Assembly: GCA_947371645.1 (NCBI GenBank)
Contig: CANBQJ010000054.1
Location: 1-18,682, forward strand
DNA length: 18,682 nt
From: Burkholderiales bacterium
GTDB taxonomy: Bacteria > Pseudomonadota > Gammaproteobacteria > Burkholderiales > Burkholderiaceae
Direction: 5' to 3'
Below the pieces are notes generated by a model. The model had not been told where the DNA came from. It ran no database searches and saw nothing but the letters and a program-made list of their open reading frames with translations. Shown here one piece after another: positions 16,481 to 18,682 of the stretch. Numbering within the stretch: position 1 is the first letter of the stretch; each line of letters begins with the position of its first letter. A program made the position numbers and the translations under genes.

Positions 16481-17569
16481 TCAGTCTTCTCGCTCGTCGT
16501 CGTCGGCATGGGCAGGCGGCAGGCGGCGGTCATGGGTGCGTTCAACGTCGTCACCATCCTCGTCATCGGGTGCCACGTCCGCGTCATCTGCTTCGTCGCC
16601 CTCGTCCTCCTCGCCGCCGGCGTCCTCCAGCCGTGCCTGGCGGCTGCCGTGCCGGGCCGCTGCCTTCGCGGCCTTCTCAGCGGCCTTGCGGGCCTCTTCA
16701 GCCTCGGCAGCGGCCAGCCAGGCCACATACGCTTCTGGCGATTCGAGGGTGATGCGGCCCAGCACCGCGCTGCGGTAGTCGTTGAGCAAGATCTCGGCGG
16801 CCTTTTGCAGGTTGACCCGGCCACCCGACATCACCGCGCCGCGCGCCTTGCCGATGCGGGTCAGCAAGGCCTCGTCGTCCAGGCCAGGCAATGCATCGAC
16901 GTCGGCCAGCTTGTAGCGTTTGCCCAGCAAGGCGGCATACGGCCCCTTGAGGCTGCCCAGCAGGGCCATGGCGGTTTCTTCTTCGTCGTAGGCGTTGCGG
17001 CCCACTGCACCACTGGCCGCCAGGTGGTAGCCGCTTTGCTCGACGATGATCTTGGGCCAGAGCATGCCCGGCGTGTCGAAGAGGTAGAAGTCATTGGCCA
17101 GCAGGATGCGCTGTTCCACCCGCGTGATGCCGGCCTCGTCGCCCGTCTTGGCGGCCTTGCGGCCCACCAGGGTGTTGAGCAGGGTGGACTTGCCCACGTT
17201 GGGCACGCCGCAGATCAGCACGCGCAGCGGCTTGTCCATGCCGCCACGGCGGGGTGCCAGCTCGCGGCAGGCTTTGATCAGGCGCTGGGCGGGCGCGGTT
17301 TCGCTGGCGTCCAGGCCGATGGCGCGGGTGTCGGGCAGGGCGTTGTACCAGGCCAGCCAGGCGGCGGTGAGGGCCGGGTCGGCGACGTCCTGCTTGTTGA
17401 GGATCTTCAACTTGGGCCGCGTGCCGGTGAGCTGGGCCAGCATGGGGTTGGCGCTGGAGCCGGGCAGGCGCGCATCCAGGAGCTCGATGACCACATCGAT
17501 GTCCTTCATGCGCTCGGAAATGGCCTTCTTGGTCACGTGCATGTGACCGGGGAACCACTGGATGCCCAT
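16481..17569 (-). CDS. ylqF: Ribosome biogenesis GTPase YlqF/RbgA with acidic C-terminal extension
   Basis: Circularly permuted GTPase of the YlqF/RbgA family, which in Bacillus acts late in 50S subunit assembly. The permuted order is visible in the 362 residues: G4 NKQD (58-61) comes before G1 GVPNVGKST (121-129) and G3 DTPG (165-168). The N-terminus MGIQWFPGHM is the family signature and fixes the start at 17569, although the frame is open far upstream. A GAGA-rich stretch serves as weak ribosome binding site. After the usual helical domain (to about 282) there is an extra Ala/Glu/Lys helix (285-305) and a very acidic, probably disordered tail (317-362). It is the first gene of an operon with the helicase (five-base gap) and the NYN RNase. 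Confidence 0.93.
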   Translation of the reverse strand: MGIQWFPGHMHVTKKAISERMKDIDVVIELLDARLPGSSANPMLAQLTGTRPKLKILNKQDVADPALTAAWLAWYNALPDTRAIGLDASETAPAQRLIKACRELAPRRGGMDKPLRVLICGVPNVGKSTLLNTLVGRKAAKTGDEAGITRVEQRILLANDFYLFDTPGMLWPKIIVEQSGYHLAASGAVGRNAYDEEETAMALLGSLKGPYAALLGKRYKLADVDALPGLDDEALLTRIGKARGAVMSGGRVNLQKAAEILLNDYRSAVLGRITLESPEAYVAWLAAAEAEEARKAAEKAAKAAARHGSRQARLEDAGGEEDEGDEADDADVAPDDEDGDDVERTHDRRLPPAHADDDERED

Positions 17570-17596
17570 CCGTCTCGTCTCTCTGCCAAAAGCGCT

Positions 17597-17626
17597 ATTG
17601 TCCGCCAGGGGCGAAGCGAGGGGCAA
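17597..17626 (-). promoter_or_regulatory. Putative sigma-70 promoter of the ylqF operon
   Basis: On the minus strand TTGCCC (17626-17621) and GACAAT (17602-17597) are separated by 18 bases, a reasonable -35/-10 pair. The predicted start lies about 20 bases before the ylqF ATG. Confidence 0.5.
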
Positions 17627-17678
17627 TTGGGCCATCTTGAGCCACCAGATGTGGCCATTTCCCGTGCGCTGCTCCGGT

Positions 17679-17684
17679 GACAAT
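17679..17684 (+). promoter_or_regulatory. Possible -10 element of the MipA/OmpV gene
   Basis: GACAAT, the same hexamer as the proposed ylqF -10, lies 26 bases before the ATG at 17711. No good -35 is seen. Confidence 0.25.
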
Positions 17685-17710
17685 GCGAGCGCAACGGTGC
17701 AGGAGCGAGC

Positions 17711-18568
17711 ATGAGGTCGTGGACGGTGAATGGGCGCATGGTGCGCCTGGCCCTGGCGGTGGGCGTGGGCTTGGGTGGCGTGGGTGTTCGGCCCGCCGCC
17801 GCGGTGGAGCTGCCCAAGTGGGAGTTCGGCCTGGGCGCAGGCCTCGTGTCGGTGCCTGACTACCGTGGCTCGGATGAGCGTCGGCGCTTTGTGGTGCCCA
17901 CGCCTTATCTGGTCTACCGAGGCGACACCGTCAAGGCCGACCGCGAAGGCACGCGCGCCCAGCTGTTTGGCAGTGGCGACGTCCACCTGGACATCTACCT
18001 GGGTGGCAGCCTGCCTGTGTCCAGCAGCCGCAACCAGGCCCGCGCGGGCATGCCCGGCCTCAAAGGCGGGCTGGACGTCGGCCCGGCCCTGGACGTGCGC
18101 CTGTCCGAGACCGCAGACCAGCGCGTGCTGGTGAAGCTGCGCGTGCCCCTGAGCTACGGTTTCACGCTGGCCAAGCCGCGTCAGGGCCTGGGCTGGCAGA
18201 CCAGCCCCACGCTCAACATCTACACCCGCGATGCCTTCGGCCTGCCGGGCTGGGGCGCCAATGTGCAGACCGGCCCGGTGTTTGCCACCCGTCAGCGCAA
18301 TGCCGTTTACTACGACGTGCCCGACGCCTATGCCACCGACACCCGCCCGGCCTACCGCAGCAGCGGTGGCTACGCCGGCTGGCAGGTGGGCCTGAGCTTC
18401 AGCAAGCGCTTTGAACGCGTCTGGGTGGGCACCTTTGCCCGCTACGACAACCTGGCCCGCACGGCCTTCAACGACAGCCCGCTGCTGCGCACGCGCCAAT
18501 ACCTGGTGGGTGGCGTGGCCCTGATCTGGGTGCTGGGCGAGTCGTCCGAACGCGTCAACGTCGATTAA
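17711..18568 (+). CDS. MipA/OmpV family outer-membrane protein
   Basis: A 285-residue outer-membrane barrel of the MipA/OmpV family; E. coli MipA is a scaffold between murein synthase and hydrolase, and other members are porin- or adhesin-like. The signal peptide is about 1-31 (PAAA before VELPKWEFG). The family pattern is clear: WEFGLGAGLVSVPDYRGSD at the mature start (residues 37-55), then PYLVYRGD, a central GLDVGPALDV, and GYAGWQVGLSFSKRF near the end. The last strand VALIWVLG is followed by a short polar tail ESSERVNVD instead of ending in an aromatic residue. AGGAG at 17701-17705 supports the ATG at 17711. The gene is divergent from ylqF, and the DUF808 gene starts 39 bp after it. Confidence 0.9.
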   Translation: MRSWTVNGRMVRLALAVGVGLGGVGVRPAAAVELPKWEFGLGAGLVSVPDYRGSDERRRFVVPTPYLVYRGDTVKADREGTRAQLFGSGDVHLDIYLGGSLPVSSSRNQARAGMPGLKGGLDVGPALDVRLSETADQRVLVKLRVPLSYGFTLAKPRQGLGWQTSPTLNIYTRDAFGLPGWGANVQTGPVFATRQRNAVYYDVPDAYATDTRPAYRSSGGYAGWQVGLSFSKRFERVWVGTFARYDNLARTAFNDSPLLRTRQYLVGGVALIWVLGESSERVNVD

Positions 18569-18569
18569 G

Positions 18570-18602
18570 CTCCCAGGCCTGTACAGGTCTCAATCGGGAG
18601 GG
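18570..18602 (+). promoter_or_regulatory. Hairpin that may occlude the DUF808 ribosome binding site
   Basis: CTCCC (18570-18574) can pair with GGGAG (18596-18600), the core of the purine-rich ribosome binding site (18596-18602). Inside, AGGCCT (18575-18580) pairs with AGGTCT (18585-18590), one G-U included, around a GTAC loop. A five-base bulge (18591-18595) separates the stems on the 3' side. The eleven-base 5' strand is continuous. Confidence 0.5.
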
Positions 18603-18607
18603 CCAAG

Positions 18608-18682
18608 GTGGCCGGATCAAGTCTGCTGGTGTTGCTCGACGACATCTCTCTGGTGCTGGATGACGTCGCGGCCATGTCCAAG
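18608..18682 (+). CDS. DUF808/YedI family membrane protein (5' end only)
   Basis: Only the first 25 codons are inside the window. The sequence starts with GTG and continues AGSSLLVLLDDISLVLDDV, close to the well-conserved N-terminus of the DUF808 (YedI) family of inner-membrane proteins. The GTG start is supported by GGGAGGG five bases upstream and by the family's usual MAG(T/S)SLL beginning. It follows the MipA gene by 39 bp and could be read from the same transcript. The function of the family is not established. Confidence 0.8.
   Translation, partial: MAGSSLLVLLDDISLVLDDVAAMSK

Noticed and set aside
15135..16778. Plus-strand open frame (547 codons) antisense to the helicase
   Set aside because: The helicase motifs on the minus strand are complete; this frame has a His/Gln/Gly-rich shadow composition.
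16508..17680. Plus-strand open frame (390 codons) antisense to ylqF
   Set aside because: YlqF motifs prove the minus strand is coding; the antisense frame has no recognisable features.
17570..18499. N-terminal extension of the ylqF frame by 310 codons
   Set aside because: The family starts at MGIQWFPGHM; the extension is antisense to the MipA gene and passes through the ylqF promoter.
18530..18568. Frameshift at the 3' end of the MipA gene, because it lacks a terminal aromatic residue
   Set aside because: The extra tail is short and in frame after an intact last strand, and I believe similar tails occur in relatives; no sign of disruption.

Overview
The window is a GC-rich stretch of bacterial chromosome with normal housekeeping genes and no mobile element, rRNA, tRNA or CRISPR array that I can see. 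Gene content and protein style (a Burkholderiales-like glutaminyl-tRNA synthetase, DusC, a PEP-CTERM protein, MipA/OmpV, a TraF-type barrel, YlqF with an acidic tail) point to an environmental betaproteobacterium of the order Burkholderiales, perhaps near Aquabacterium, Ideonella or Comamonadaceae. The genus is inference.

Layout. (1) 70-1890 (+) glnS ends in a 30-bp perfect palindrome followed by a bidirectional terminator shared with the converging gene 1975-2817 (-), a secreted trypsin-like protease with a PEP-CTERM sorting tail. (2) dusC, 2910-3902 (-), is divergent from an alpha/beta hydrolase (4019-4807, +), followed by a DUF1993 protein (4863-5366, +) and two unrecognised exported proteins (5457-5993 and 6119-6688, +). 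(3) A TraF/FadL-type outer-membrane barrel (6870-8189, +) converges, with only 13 bp between, on a three-gene minus-strand operon. That operon runs from a large glycine-tethered lipoprotein (10271-12934) to two probable outer-membrane barrel proteins (9330-10193 and 8203-9330); the last two overlap by one base. (4) A second minus-strand operon runs ylqF/rbgA GTPase (16481-17569), UvrD-like helicase (14418-16475), NYN-domain RNase with OST-HTH and a histone-H1-like tail (13078-14373). (5) Divergent from ylqF is a MipA/OmpV barrel (17711-18568, +), followed by the first 25 codons of a DUF808/YedI membrane protein (18608 to the window end).

How it works together. There are two themes. One is cell envelope: nine of the sixteen genes carry a signal peptide, a lipobox or are predicted membrane proteins. 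The lipoprotein plus two barrels is the best candidate for an undescribed unit, probably a surface lipoprotein and outer-membrane partner complex. The other is RNA and translation: GlnRS, DusC, the YlqF ribosome-assembly GTPase, and the co-transcribed helicase and NYN RNase. The YlqF-helicase-NYN linkage is a candidate RNA or ribosome quality-control module.

No gene-free stretch exceeds about 180 bases. Several intergenic regions hold inverted repeats, including one that appears to pair with the ribosome binding site of the DUF808 gene. These are listed separately.
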